DNA of 64,000 nt from Longimicrobium sp. (lineage in GTDB: Bacteria > Gemmatimonadota > Gemmatimonadetes > Longimicrobiales > Longimicrobiaceae), in contig DASUYB010000068.1 of the NCBI GenBank assembly GCA_036377595.1, forward strand, positions 1 through 64,000, written 5' to 3'. Numbering within the stretch: the first letter of the stretch is position 1; each line of letters opens with the position of its first letter. This document shows positions 34,934 to 42,900 of the stretch, in pieces. The notes under the pieces are model-generated. The model had not been told where the DNA came from. It worked only from the letters and a program-made list of their open reading frames with translations, and ran no database searches. Both the position numbers and the translations under genes were made by a program.

Positions 34934-35584
34934 ATGAAGTACAGGCTCGCGATCTTCGACTTCGACGGGACGCTGGCGGACTCGTTCCCGTGGTTCCTGC
35001 AGGTGCTGAACGAGGCCGCCGACACCTTCGGCTTCCTCCGCGCCTCCGACGTGGCCGACTACGACACGCTGCGCGGCCTCCACGCGCGCGACATCGGCCG
35101 GCGGCTGCAGGTGCCCGCGTGGAAGCAGCCGCTCGTCGCGCGCTGGATGCGGCGGCGGATGGCGCGCGACATCGGCACCATCTCCCTCTTCCCCGGCGCC
35201 GGCGAGATGCTGCACCGGCTGGACGCGGCGGGCGTGACCATCGCCATCGTCAGCTCCAACTCGGCGGCCAACATCCGCCGCGTGCTGGGGCCCGCGAACG
35301 CCGGGCTGGTGCGCTTCTACGGCTGCGGCGCGTCGCTGTTCGGCAAGCGCGTCAAGCTGCGCAAGGTGCTGCGCGACAGCGCGATCACCGCGGCCGAGGC
35401 GCTGTGCGTGGGCGACGAGGTGCGCGACCTGGAAGCCGCGCACGCCGAGGGAATCGCGTTCGGTGCCGTGGCGTGGGGATACACGCACGCCGACGCGCTC
35501 GCCGCGCACTCGCCCGCGGAGATGTTCACGCGCGTGGAGGAGATCGCCGAGCGGCTGGCGGACCTCCGCGCCTCCGCCGCCTGA
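34934..35584 (+). CDS. HAD-superfamily phosphatase (phosphoglycolate phosphatase-like)
   Basis: 216 residues. HAD motif I is FDFDGTLADS, motif II is IVSSNSAANIRRVL, and the Lys motif is around GKRVKLRKV. Motif III/IV is CVGDEVRDLEAAHAEGIAFGAVAWGY, very close to Gph-type enzymes. It likely dephosphorylates a small sugar phosphate such as 2-phosphoglycolate. ATG 34934 is chosen because the first strand follows immediately. ATG 34907 would add nine residues. The following GNAT gene starts 5 nt after the stop, so the two are co-transcribed. Confidence 0.9.
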   Translation: MKYRLAIFDFDGTLADSFPWFLQVLNEAADTFGFLRASDVADYDTLRGLHARDIGRRLQVPAWKQPLVARWMRRRMARDIGTISLFPGAGEMLHRLDAAGVTIAIVSSNSAANIRRVLGPANAGLVRFYGCGASLFGKRVKLRKVLRDSAITAAEALCVGDEVRDLEAAHAEGIAFGAVAWGYTHADALAAHSPAEMFTRVEEIAERLADLRASAA

Positions 35585-35589
35585 TCGCC

Positions 35590-36033
35590 ATGGGCGAGAT
35601 CGAGATCCGCAGGCTGGGAGAAGGTGACGCGGCGGTGCTCGGCCGCGTGCTGCCGGACGTCTTCGACCACGAGATCGATCCCGCGGCGGCCGCGGCGTTC
35701 CTTTCCGATCCCCATCATCACCTCGTCGTCGCGATCGAGGACGGCGCGGTGATCGGCTTCGCGTCCGCGATCGACTACTTCCACCCCGACAAGCCGCGGC
35801 CGGAGCTGTGGATCGACGAGGTCGGCGTCGCCCCCGAGCGGCACGGGCGCGGTGTCGGCAAGGCGGTGGTGCGTGGGATGCTGGACGTCGCGCGCGCCAT
35901 CGGCTGCGGCGAGGCGTGGGTGCTGACCGATCGCGACAACGCCGCGGCGATGCGGCTCTACGCCTCCACCGGCGGCGAGGAGTCCGACGCGGTGATGTTC
36001 ACATTCTCGCTGGACGAGGGCGGCGAGCGCTGA
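35590..36033 (+). CDS. GNAT acetyltransferase, AAC(3)-I-like
   Basis: 147 residues. GNAT motif A is VAPERHGRGVGKAVVRGML and the C-terminal part is VLTDRDNAAAMRLYASTGGEE, the layout of AAC(3)-I type aminoglycoside acetyltransferases. Substrate is unverified, since related proteins often acetylate other amines. It starts 5 nt after the HAD gene stop. A long hairpin repeat begins 35 bp after its stop and may act as the operon terminator. Confidence 0.85.
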   Translation: MGEIEIRRLGEGDAAVLGRVLPDVFDHEIDPAAAAAFLSDPHHHLVVAIEDGAVIGFASAIDYFHPDKPRPELWIDEVGVAPERHGRGVGKAVVRGMLDVARAIGCGEAWVLTDRDNAAAMRLYASTGGEESDAVMFTFSLDEGGER

Positions 36034-36068
36034 GCATCGGATTGTGCATTTCGAGTTTCGCATTCAGG

Positions 36069-36141
36069 ATCACACGGAGGAAACGGAGGGAACGGAGGAC
36101 TGACAGAAGTTCCTCCGTTCCCTCCGTTTCCTCCGTGTGAT
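36069..36141. repeat. long hairpin repeat, perfect 31-bp arms (CACGGAGG family)
   Basis: Arms 36069-36099 and 36111-36141 are perfect inverted copies containing repeated CGGAGG units, with an 11-nt loop. The nearly identical element at 56664-56738 differs only by two A/G changes in its arms. The half copy at 41524-41553 is also closely related. Confidence 0.88.
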
Positions 36142-36217
36142 GCCCATTCTGTTGGGGAATTTCGGAGTGCACAGTCAATCGACCGAAGGGTACCAACATT
36201 CTCCCGGCGAGAGCGAC

Positions 36218-36739
36218 ATGGATGACTGGAGAGGAGCGGTATGGCGGCAGTTCGGCGCCGCCATCGACATGCTGGAGAACGCGGTCACCGCGTGCCCGGA
36301 CGCGCTGTGGAACGACCGCTCGCGCCGGCCGGAGTTCTGGTATCTCGTCTTCCACACGCTGTTCTACCTGGACCTCTATCTCTCCCCCGCGCTCGAAGGG
36401 TGGGCGCCGCCGCCGCCGTTCACGCTCGGCGAGCTGGAGGACGGCATCCTCCCCGAGCGCGTGTACACGAAGGACGAGCTGCTCGGCTACCTCCGCTTCG
36501 GCCGCGACAAGTGCCGCGAATCCATCGCCGCCCTGACGGACGAGGCGGCGGGCGCGATTCGTGGCTACGGCTGGCGCGACATGAGCGCGTTCGAATGGCT
36601 GATCTACAATCTCCGCCACGTGCAGCATCACACCGCGCAGCTCAATCTCCTCCTGCGGCAGGAGACGGACGCCGCGCCGCGGTGGGTCGGGCAGACGCAG
36701 GCGCCGCTGCGCGACGGCGATCCATCCCCGTCCCCTTGA
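36218..36739 (+). CDS. DinB-fold protein
   Basis: 173 residues, four-helix bundle of the DinB/YfiT type. A metal-binding His is visible in YLVFHTLFYLDLY (first) and the helix-3 HVQHHTAQLNLLLRQE (second), the usual pattern of the family's histidine metal site. DinB-fold proteins include thiol-dependent S-transferases and detoxification enzymes, and the substrate is unknown. The start ATG 36218 has GGCGAGAGCGAC upstream. It forms a tandem with the next DinB-like gene 70 bp later. Confidence 0.88.
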   Translation: MDDWRGAVWRQFGAAIDMLENAVTACPDALWNDRSRRPEFWYLVFHTLFYLDLYLSPALEGWAPPPPFTLGELEDGILPERVYTKDELLGYLRFGRDKCRESIAALTDEAAGAIRGYGWRDMSAFEWLIYNLRHVQHHTAQLNLLLRQETDAAPRWVGQTQAPLRDGDPSPSP

Positions 36740-36809
36740 CCCGCGAGGACGGGCCGCGCAGGCTGTCACGCTCCACGCAGGCCGCATCACCACTCGACGC
36801 GGAGCCGCC

Positions 36810-37316
36810 ATGTCCATCTCCGACCTGCTGCTGCCGGAGCTCGAGAACGAGCTCGCCACCACCCGCCGCGTGCTGGAGCGCGTGCCGACCGAGAAGGGGG
36901 AGTGGAAGCCGCACGAGAAGTCCTTCCCCATGGGCCACCTGGCCCAGCTCGTGGCGCGCCTCCCCAGCTGGGTGCCGATGACGATGAGCCGCACCGAGCT
37001 CGACATCTCGCCGAAGGAGGGGCCGCGGTTCCCCGGCTACTCATACGAGACCACCGAGACGCTGCTGGCCGAATTCGATCGCAACGCAGCGGCCGCGCGC
37101 GAGACGATCGCGAAGGCGCGCGACGAGGACTTCGATGTGCCGTGGACGCTGAAGAAGGGCGGCGAGGTGGTGATGACGCAGAGCCGCTACCAGATCCTGC
37201 GCGGGATGGTGCTCAACCACCTGGTGCACCACCGCGCGCAGCTTGGCGTCTACCTGCGGCTGGTCGATCTTCCGGTGCCGCAGATGTACGGCCCGACGGC
37301 CGACGAGGGGAAGTAG
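36810..37316 (+). CDS. DinB-fold protein
   Basis: 168 residues, DinB/DinB_2 type with FPMGHLAQLVARLPSW and the second metal-binding helix MVLNHLVHHRAQLGVYLRLVD. The C-terminal PVPQMYGPTADE is a commonly seen ending in this subgroup. Partially similar to the preceding DinB protein, so the pair may have arisen by duplication. The methyltransferase gene starts 5 nt downstream of its stop, so it leads a three-gene operon through 38937. Confidence 0.9.
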   Translation: MSISDLLLPELENELATTRRVLERVPTEKGEWKPHEKSFPMGHLAQLVARLPSWVPMTMSRTELDISPKEGPRFPGYSYETTETLLAEFDRNAAAARETIAKARDEDFDVPWTLKKGGEVVMTQSRYQILRGMVLNHLVHHRAQLGVYLRLVDLPVPQMYGPTADEGK

Positions 37317-37321
37317 CGGAG

Positions 37322-38152
37322 ATGACGGAGGTCGCCGCGGGCGACGCGCGCTTCGCAGGCTCGGTCCCGGAGATGTACGACCGCCATCTCGGGCCGATGC
37401 TGTTCGCGCCGTACGCGGCGGAGCTGGCGGCGCGGCTGCGTCTCCCGCCCGCGGCCGCCGTGCTCGAGGTGGCCGCGGGGACGGGGATCCTGACCGAGCG
37501 GCTCGCCGCACTCCCCGGCGGCGCGTCGCTCACGGTGACGGACCTGAACGCGCCGATGCTGGAGATCGCCCGGCGCAAGCTCGACGGCGCCGCGGCGGGG
37601 CGCGAGGTCGCGTGGCGAACGGCGGACGCGCTGGATCTGCCGTTCGCCGACGGCTCGTTCGACGCGGTGGTGTGCCAGTTCGGGGCGATGTTCTTCCCCG
37701 ACAAGCCGCGGGCAGCACGCGAGACCTTCCGCGTGCTGCGGCCCGGTGGGGAGTGGCTGTTCAGCGTCTGGGGCGCGCTGGGCGACAATCCCCACGGGCA
37801 CGTGACCTACGAGGTCGGCGCGCGCTTCTTCCCCGACAGCCCGCCGGAGTTCTACCGCGTGCCGTTCAACTTCCACGATCCCGGCGCGCTGCGGCGCGTG
37901 GTGATGGAAGCGGGATTCGCGGAGCCGGAGATCGTCACGCTCGATCGCGTCGCCGAAGCCCCGTCCGCGATGGATGCGGCAGTCGGGCTGGTGCGCGGCA
38001 ATCCGCTGATCGACACGATCCGCGAGCGCGGCACCGTCGCGCCGGAGGAGATCGAGCAGGCGCTGGCCGAGACGTTCGCGCGCGAGTTCGGCGACCACCC
38101 GCTGCGCCTCCCCACGCGCGCCCGCGTCGTCTCTACCCGCCGTCCGGGCTGA
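37322..38152 (+). CDS. class I SAM-dependent methyltransferase
   Basis: 276 residues. The SAM-binding motif I is VLEVAAGTGILTERLA, motif II follows at LTVTDLNAPMLEIARR, and the AVVCQFGAMFFPDK motif is typical of UbiE/Coq5-like small-molecule methyltransferases. The substrate cannot be deduced. It starts 5 nt after the DinB-like gene and ends as TGATG with the glycosidase-like gene, so translation of all three is probably coupled. Confidence 0.9.
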   Translation: MTEVAAGDARFAGSVPEMYDRHLGPMLFAPYAAELAARLRLPPAAAVLEVAAGTGILTERLAALPGGASLTVTDLNAPMLEIARRKLDGAAAGREVAWRTADALDLPFADGSFDAVVCQFGAMFFPDKPRAARETFRVLRPGGEWLFSVWGALGDNPHGHVTYEVGARFFPDSPPEFYRVPFNFHDPGALRRVVMEAGFAEPEIVTLDRVAEAPSAMDAAVGLVRGNPLIDTIRERGTVAPEEIEQALAETFAREFGDHPLRLPTRARVVSTRRPG

Positions 38153-38937
38153 TGCGTCTCCCGCGCGCGCTCACCCTCGCCGCATCCGCGCTGGCGTTCG
38201 CGGCGACGTCGGCGTGCGCGCAGCGCGGCGACGGGATGTCGGTCAGTCGGGAGACGTTCGATGGCGCGGAGTGGATCGTCGCGCGCGCGGACATGCATCG
38301 CGTGCGGCTGCGGATGCTGTCCGCGGGTGGCGCCATCGGCTCGTATCGCCAGGCAGAGGACGCGCTCCGCCGCCGCGGCGAGCGGATGCTGCTGGCCACG
38401 AACGGCGGGCTGTTCGACGGTGGCCCCATCGGCCTGCACGTCGAGGACGGGCGTGTCGTCCGCGCGCTGAACCTCGACACCGTGCCGCCGGCGGGGCAGA
38501 AGCCGGGCAACTTCTACTATCTCCCCAACGCGGTGCTGTACCAGGACCGCGCGGGGAACGTGGCCATCCGCGACGCGCGCCGGATGCACGGCCGCGAGTC
38601 CTCCGTCCGCGACGGCACGCAGTCCGGCCCCGCGCTGCTGCTGGACGGCGCCGTGCACCGCGTCGCGCGGCCGCCCAACCGCGGCGTGGCGCATCGCAAC
38701 CGCCTGGCCGCGTGCGTCACCGGCCCGCGCGAGCTGGTGATCGTGTTCGCGCGGCAGCCGACGACGTTTCCGCAGCTCGCCCGCTTCCTGGCCGGCCTCG
38801 GCTGCCGCGACGCGGTGTTCCTGGACGCCAACGTCCCCGGGATCTACGTCCCCGGCGAGCGCATCGACGTGGCGCCGCAGAGCTTCGCGGGAATCCTCAC
38901 CCTCACCGTGCCGAGCGATGACGCCGCGCGCCCGTAG
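38152..38937 (+). CDS. secreted phosphodiester glycosidase family protein (NAGPA-like)
   Basis: 261 residues with a signal peptide ending in AFAATSACAQ (possible lipobox TSAC, Cys22). The rest is a DUF2233/NAGPA-type domain: MLLATNGGLFDGGPIGLHVEDG, NFYYLPNAVLYQ, GTQSGPALLLDG and GCRDAVFLDAN. Family members remove N-acetylglucosamine from phosphodiester-linked sugars or act on envelope glycans. It overlaps the methyltransferase stop by one base. Confidence 0.85.
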   Translation: MRLPRALTLAASALAFAATSACAQRGDGMSVSRETFDGAEWIVARADMHRVRLRMLSAGGAIGSYRQAEDALRRRGERMLLATNGGLFDGGPIGLHVEDGRVVRALNLDTVPPAGQKPGNFYYLPNAVLYQDRAGNVAIRDARRMHGRESSVRDGTQSGPALLLDGAVHRVARPPNRGVAHRNRLAACVTGPRELVIVFARQPTTFPQLARFLAGLGCRDAVFLDANVPGIYVPGERIDVAPQSFAGILTLTVPSDDAARP

Positions 38938-38991
38938 TCATCCGTGCCGACGTCGGTTGCGCGGCCGCCTCCCTCAAGGAGGGCTCTTCCC

Positions 38992-39381
38992 ATGAAGATC
39001 CAGCTTTTCGCGATCGCGATCCTCCTCGCCGCGCCGGCGCGGGCGCAGACGCCGCTCGCGGGCGTGTGGGAGGGTACGTCCATCTGCCTGGTGAACCGCG
39101 GCGTGTGCCACGACGAGCACGTCGTCTATCACATCGCCGCCGCGGCGCCCGCGGACAGCGCGGATTTCACCATCACCGCGAACAAGCTGGTGAACGGGCG
39201 GGAGGAGGATATGGGCACCCTGCGCTGCCGCCTCGCCGGCCATACGCTCACCTGCCCGATGCCGCCGCAGTTCCGCCCCGGCACGTGGTCGTTCACCCGC
39301 CACGGTGACGCGCTCGCCGGAGGGCTCACCGCGCCGGACGGCACGCGCATCCGCCGCGTCGACGTCCGCCGCCGCGGCTGA
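38992..39381 (+). CDS. small secreted hypothetical protein
   Basis: 129 residues with a clear Sec signal peptide (cleavage near ARAQ, residue 19). The mature part begins TPLAGVWEGTSICL and has two Cys pairs (CLVNRGVC and CRLAGHTLTC), so disulfides are likely. The beta-rich WEGT...RPGTWSFTRHGD pattern suggests a small barrel. AAGGAGGG 12 nt before ATG 38992 is a strong ribosome binding site. Not recognised by family. Confidence 0.8.
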   Translation: MKIQLFAIAILLAAPARAQTPLAGVWEGTSICLVNRGVCHDEHVVYHIAAAAPADSADFTITANKLVNGREEDMGTLRCRLAGHTLTCPMPPQFRPGTWSFTRHGDALAGGLTAPDGTRIRRVDVRRRG

Positions 39382-39444
39382 GGCGTCCGATCCCGCGCCG
39401 TCATACGTTCATCTCCTCGTCCCCCGTTTCCGACCGAACCATCG

Positions 39445-39951
39445 ATGGAGATGAAGATGCGGCGACTGCTGCTGGCGGCGGCGATCGTGCTCGCGGGATG
39501 CGCGCGGACACAGGCCGGCTCCGCGCCCGCGCCGTCCGACGTCTCCGCGCTGGAGCAGGAGCTGGTCGCTGGGGTGAACCGCTATCGCGCGGAGAAGGGG
39601 CTGCCGCTGCTGCGGCCGAACGCGCGCATCGCCACCATCGCGCGGCGGCACAGCGAGGCCGCCGCGCGGGGCGAGACGCCGCTTTCCGACGGGCAGGGGC
39701 GGCTGCGCGCGCGGGCGGTGTCGGTGAGCATGCCGGTGCAGACGTGGGCGGAGGACGTGGTCGAGGGCCGCATCCCCGCCGCGGCCGACGTGGCGCAGCG
39801 GCTGACGGAGCGCCTGATCGCCACCGGCCGCGCGCACCTCGAGGACGCGCAGTTCGAGGACGTCGGCATCGGCATCGCGCGCGACCCGGCGGGCACGTAC
39901 TACCTCACCCAACTGCTCATCCTCTCGCGCGGCGGCTACCAGCGGCCGTAG
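39445..39951 (+). CDS. CAP-domain (SCP/PR-1) lipoprotein
   Basis: 168 residues. The signal peptide ends VLAGC (Cys19). The mature protein is a single CAP domain: LVAGVNRYRAEKGLPLLRPNARIATIARRHSE, then DVGIGIARDPAGTYYLTQLL, the motif region of bacterial YkwD-type CAP proteins. The His in ARRHSE corresponds to the first CAP His, though the second is less clear. Role in bacteria is uncertain. The MITE-like copy B starts 13 bp after its stop. Confidence 0.88.
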   Translation: MEMKMRRLLLAAAIVLAGCARTQAGSAPAPSDVSALEQELVAGVNRYRAEKGLPLLRPNARIATIARRHSEAAARGETPLSDGQGRLRARAVSVSMPVQTWAEDVVEGRIPAAADVAQRLTERLIATGRAHLEDAQFEDVGIGIARDPAGTYYLTQLLILSRGGYQRP

Positions 39952-39963
39952 CCAGATCAGATC

Positions 39964-40234
39964 TGTCATTCCGAGTCGTACACCGCGCTGCGCGCGACCA
40001 CGGAGGATGAAAGTTATAACCGCCTGTACCACAACGACTTAGGCGATCTATTTTCTATTCAGCGGCGCCGCTGCACCACACTCGCGTCTACGCGGTTGCC
40101 GGGCGGCGCCCGAGGAATCTGTGGCATGTGTCCGAGCGAAAGGCGGCCTGTCGCCTGGATGCCGGCGATGGATTCCCCGGGCTGCAGCCGACGGAGGGGT
40201 CGCATGGTTCGGTCTGGCCGCCCTCGGAATGACA
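39964..40234. mobile_element. MITE-like element, TGTCATTCCGAG ends (copy B)
   Basis: 271 bp bounded by TGTCATTCCGAG at 39964 and CTCGGAATGACA ending at 40234. The first 107 bp match copy A at 29188 with only five substitutions. It fills the gap between the CAP lipoprotein and the ICMT-like gene and carries no usable ORF. Confidence 0.75.
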
Positions 40235-40277
40235 GTCTCCTGTCGGGACGCAACGTCCGTCCGATGAAAGGCGCGCG

Positions 40278-40799
40278 ATGCAACTGCTGCGGCACCTGCT
40301 CAGCATTCTCCTGCTGCCGTTCACGGTGACGGTGATCGTGCCCGCGTGGCTCGTTCGGAGCGCAGGTGGGGTGCGTCTCGGGTGGCGCCTTCCGGGCGCG
40401 GGAACGGGGCTCGCGGTCGCCGCCGGCGTGCTGCTGATCCTCGGCGGGGTGGCGATGCTGGCGCGCACCATCGCGCTCTTCGCCACGCGCGGGCGCGGCA
40501 CGCTGGCGCCATGGGATCCGCCGCGGCGCCTCGTCGTCACCGGCGTCTATCGCCACGTGCGCAATCCGATGATCAGCGGCGTCATCGCCATCCTCGCGGG
40601 CGAGACCCTGCTCTGGGGGCTGCCGTCCGTCGCCTGGTGGGCGGCCATCTTCGCCGCCAGCAACCTCATCTACATCCCCCTGCTCGAAGAGCCCATGCTG
40701 CGCGACCGCTTCGGCGCGCCGTACGACGACTACCGCCGCAACGTCCCGCGCTGGGTCCCGCGGCTGCATCCGTGGACGCAGGACCAGGAGCCCTCATGA
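40278..40799 (+). CDS. isoprenylcysteine carboxyl methyltransferase family protein
   Basis: 173 residues, integral membrane, about four helices. The C-terminal ICMT/PEMT hallmark is present: TGVYRHVRNPMISGV then LLEEPMLRDRFGAPYDDYRRNVPRWVPR. Bacterial members methylate lipids or membrane-associated thiols or amines with SAM. It ends as ATGA with the P-loop kinase gene downstream, giving translational coupling. Confidence 0.9.
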   Translation: MQLLRHLLSILLLPFTVTVIVPAWLVRSAGGVRLGWRLPGAGTGLAVAAGVLLILGGVAMLARTIALFATRGRGTLAPWDPPRRLVVTGVYRHVRNPMISGVIAILAGETLLWGLPSVAWWAAIFAASNLIYIPLLEEPMLRDRFGAPYDDYRRNVPRWVPRLHPWTQDQEPS

Positions 40800-41461
40800 C
40801 GCCACCGACGGACCGCCGTGCGCACCTGCTGCTGATCGAAGGCGTCACGGGCGTGGGGAAGAGCACCGTGCTCGACCACCTGCTCCGGCGCCACGTCACC
40901 GGCGCGCCGCAGAGGAAGCTGCGGACGGTGCTGCACCTGACGCAGGCGCACACCTACGGCCCGCTGGCGCCGGCCGAGGACGCCGGCACGCTCACGCGCG
41001 AGGCCAGCCTCGCGCACCTGGAGCGCATCGTGGCGATGCTGGAGTGGCTCGCCGCGACGGTGGCGGACGAGGCGGTGCCGAAGTGCTTCGCGCTGGTCGA
41101 CGCGCTGCACCTGACCCATTGCGTACGCCCCGGCGTGCTCGAGTGGAACGACGTGGCGCCATTCGACGCGCGGCTGGCGGCGGCCGGGTGCCGGCTCCTG
41201 CTGCTGGACGCGAGCGACGCCACCATCCGCCGCCGCTCCGTGGCCGACCGCGCGGAGACGGAGTTCATCCGCGGCTACGCGCTGCGCCGCTTCGCGCCCG
41301 ACCTGGCCGGCCTGGAGCGCTGGTTCATCGGCGAGCGCGACCGGTTCCGGGAGATGTTCGCGCGCTCCGCGATGGAGAAGCGCACCCTCGCCGCGGAGCT
41401 CCCCGAAGAGCACCTCGCGGTGGCCGCGTACGAGTTCTGGCTGGGCGACGCGGCGCGATAG
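40796..41461 (+). CDS. P-loop nucleoside/nucleotide kinase-like protein
   Basis: 221 residues. N-terminal Walker A is IEGVTGVGKST (residues 14-24) and there are DALHLTHCV and LLLLDASDATIRRRSVADR segments that recall thymidylate or deoxynucleoside kinase LID/ARG regions. It is predicted to be soluble. Substrate unknown; shikimate-, adenylyl- or dNK-like activity are all possible. The ATG overlaps the upstream methyltransferase stop. Confidence 0.75.
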   Translation: MTPPTDRRAHLLLIEGVTGVGKSTVLDHLLRRHVTGAPQRKLRTVLHLTQAHTYGPLAPAEDAGTLTREASLAHLERIVAMLEWLAATVADEAVPKCFALVDALHLTHCVRPGVLEWNDVAPFDARLAAAGCRLLLLDASDATIRRRSVADRAETEFIRGYALRRFAPDLAGLERWFIGERDRFREMFARSAMEKRTLAAELPEEHLAVAAYEFWLGDAAR

Positions 41462-41523
41462 GCGCGGCGCTTTTGGAATCATATTACTTCCGGCAATGCA
41501 GTTGATCCGGAGATTCAGTTCAG

Positions 41524-41553
41524 TCCTCCGTTCCCTCCGTTCCCTCCGTGTGA
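41524..41553. repeat. half copy of the CACGGAGG hairpin family
   Basis: TCCTCCGTTCCCTCCGTTCC and following CTCCGTGTGA match one arm of the elements at 36069-36141 and 56664-56738, but the opposite arm is missing. It may be a deletion derivative or an intermediate of the repeat's spread. Confidence 0.7.
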
Positions 41554-41565
41554 AATAAAAACGCC

Positions 41566-41598
41566 GAAGAGCCGGGACACCCGTCGTCTCGGCTCTTC
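41566..41598 (-). terminator. terminator of the ergothioneine operon
   Basis: On the minus strand a 13-bp stem with one mismatch (GAAGAGCCGAGAC against its partner) and 7-nt loop is followed by GGCGTTTTTATTTCA. It lies about 50 nt after the egtA stop codon. Confidence 0.8.
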
Positions 41599-41646
41599 AT
41601 CTTCCTGACGCTTCCGAGAAGCGCGGGACGTGAACGGCAACGAATC

Positions 41647-42900
41647 TCAGTCCGCCGCCATCGGCTCGGGAAGGCGCGCGTCGTCGGCGGGGGAGAGGGC
41701 GCGCGCGGTGTAGGTGTCGTGGAAGGCGCGCGCCTCCTCCAGGTCGGCGGGGCAGAGGAAGGCGGGGCCCAGCGCCTCGGCGCCTTCCAGCGCCAGCGCG
41801 AACAGGTCGCGCGCCGCCGCCGCGATGCGCTCGTCGCGCAGGCCGGCGCGGCCGGCGTGGGCGAGCAGCGCGGGGTCGGGCGCGCCCACGATCTCCCGCG
41901 CGGCGGCGAACGACGGCTCGTGGTAGCACAGCCCGCCCAGGAGCACCACCGGCGCCGCGTACCACTCCGGCGGCACCGCGTCGGCCGAGCGCACCTCCAC
42001 GAACCCCTTCGGCCGCACGTCGGGGAAGAGGGTGGTCAGGTGCGTGTGCCAGTCCTCCATCTCCACCACCCCCCGCTCGTTCCACTCGCCGAACGTCGGC
42101 CACCCGTCGTGGTCCTGGTGGATCAGGATCGCCGGCGCGTCGAGCGCGAACTGCAGATACTCGGGGACGGGGTCGGCGGCGCACGCGAAGATCCCCGTGC
42201 GGCCGCCGTCCAGCTCGCGCCAGACGCGCGCGCGGAAGCTGCGCTCGCCCGTGTCCTCGCCGCGGTAGACGGGCGAGTTGGCGAAGACGGCGACGAGGTA
42301 CGGCGTCAGCGCGTTCAGGAAGCGCCACCGCGCGGGCGCGTCGGCGCCCCAGTCGAGGTTGCACTGGAAGGCCGCCGTCTGCCGCATCATCCGCGTGCCG
42401 CCGGTGCCGCAGTCTTCCAGGAAGCGCGTCAGCCGCACGTAGCGCTCGCCGGGAAGCTGCAGGGGGATGTCGCCCACCGCGTTCACGGGGTCGATCCCCA
42501 CGCTCAACAGCTCCATCCCCTCGTCGCGCGCGGCGTCGATCAGCGGGCGGACGACGGTGCGCAGGCTCCGCAGCAGCGCACTCGCGGAGCGGAAGGGCGG
42601 CGCGCTGAGCTCGATCTGCCCGCCCGGCTCGAAGGTGATCGTCCCCCCGTCCGGCAGCAGCCAGTTGGGCATCCCGTAGACGGAAGCCGTCTCCTTCCAC
42701 GCGTGCCGCTCCGCGAAGCGGCGGAGGAAGGGGAGGGTGGAGAGGCCTTCGGGCGAGATGATGGGGACGATGGCGCGCGTCTCCGTGTCCACCGGGATCA
42801 GCTCCACCTCGGCGCCGATGGACGGTGGGCGGAGCGACCGCCGGCGGCCGCCGAAGGCGTTGTCGCGGAGATCCGCGGCCAAGGCGCCCGGCTCCAGCAT
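41647..42900 (-). CDS. egtA: glutamate-cysteine ligase, EgtA-like (GCS2 family)
   Basis: 417 residues of the glutamate-cysteine ligase family 2. Visible features are SIGAEVELIPVD near residue 27, FEPGGQIELSAPP with the Mg/ATP-binding acidic residues, and QTAAFQCNLDW. It should make gamma-glutamylcysteine, the sulfur donor used by EgtB in some bacteria. The start ATG overlaps the EgtD stop by one base (TGATG). It closes an egtB-egtD-egtA operon, with a terminator about 50 nt downstream. No EgtC amidohydrolase gene is adjacent, which is odd for a gamma-glutamylcysteine-dependent pathway. Confidence 0.87.
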   Translation of the reverse strand: MLEPGALAADLRDNAFGGRRRSLRPPSIGAEVELIPVDTETRAIVPIISPEGLSTLPFLRRFAERHAWKETASVYGMPNWLLPDGGTITFEPGGQIELSAPPFRSASALLRSLRTVVRPLIDAARDEGMELLSVGIDPVNAVGDIPLQLPGERYVRLTRFLEDCGTGGTRMMRQTAAFQCNLDWGADAPARWRFLNALTPYLVAVFANSPVYRGEDTGERSFRARVWRELDGGRTGIFACAADPVPEYLQFALDAPAILIHQDHDGWPTFGEWNERGVVEMEDWHTHLTTLFPDVRPKGFVEVRSADAVPPEWYAAPVVLLGGLCYHEPSFAAAREIVGAPDPALLAHAGRAGLRDERIAAAARDLFALALEGAEALGPAFLCPADLEEARAFHDTYTARALSPADDARLPEPMAAD

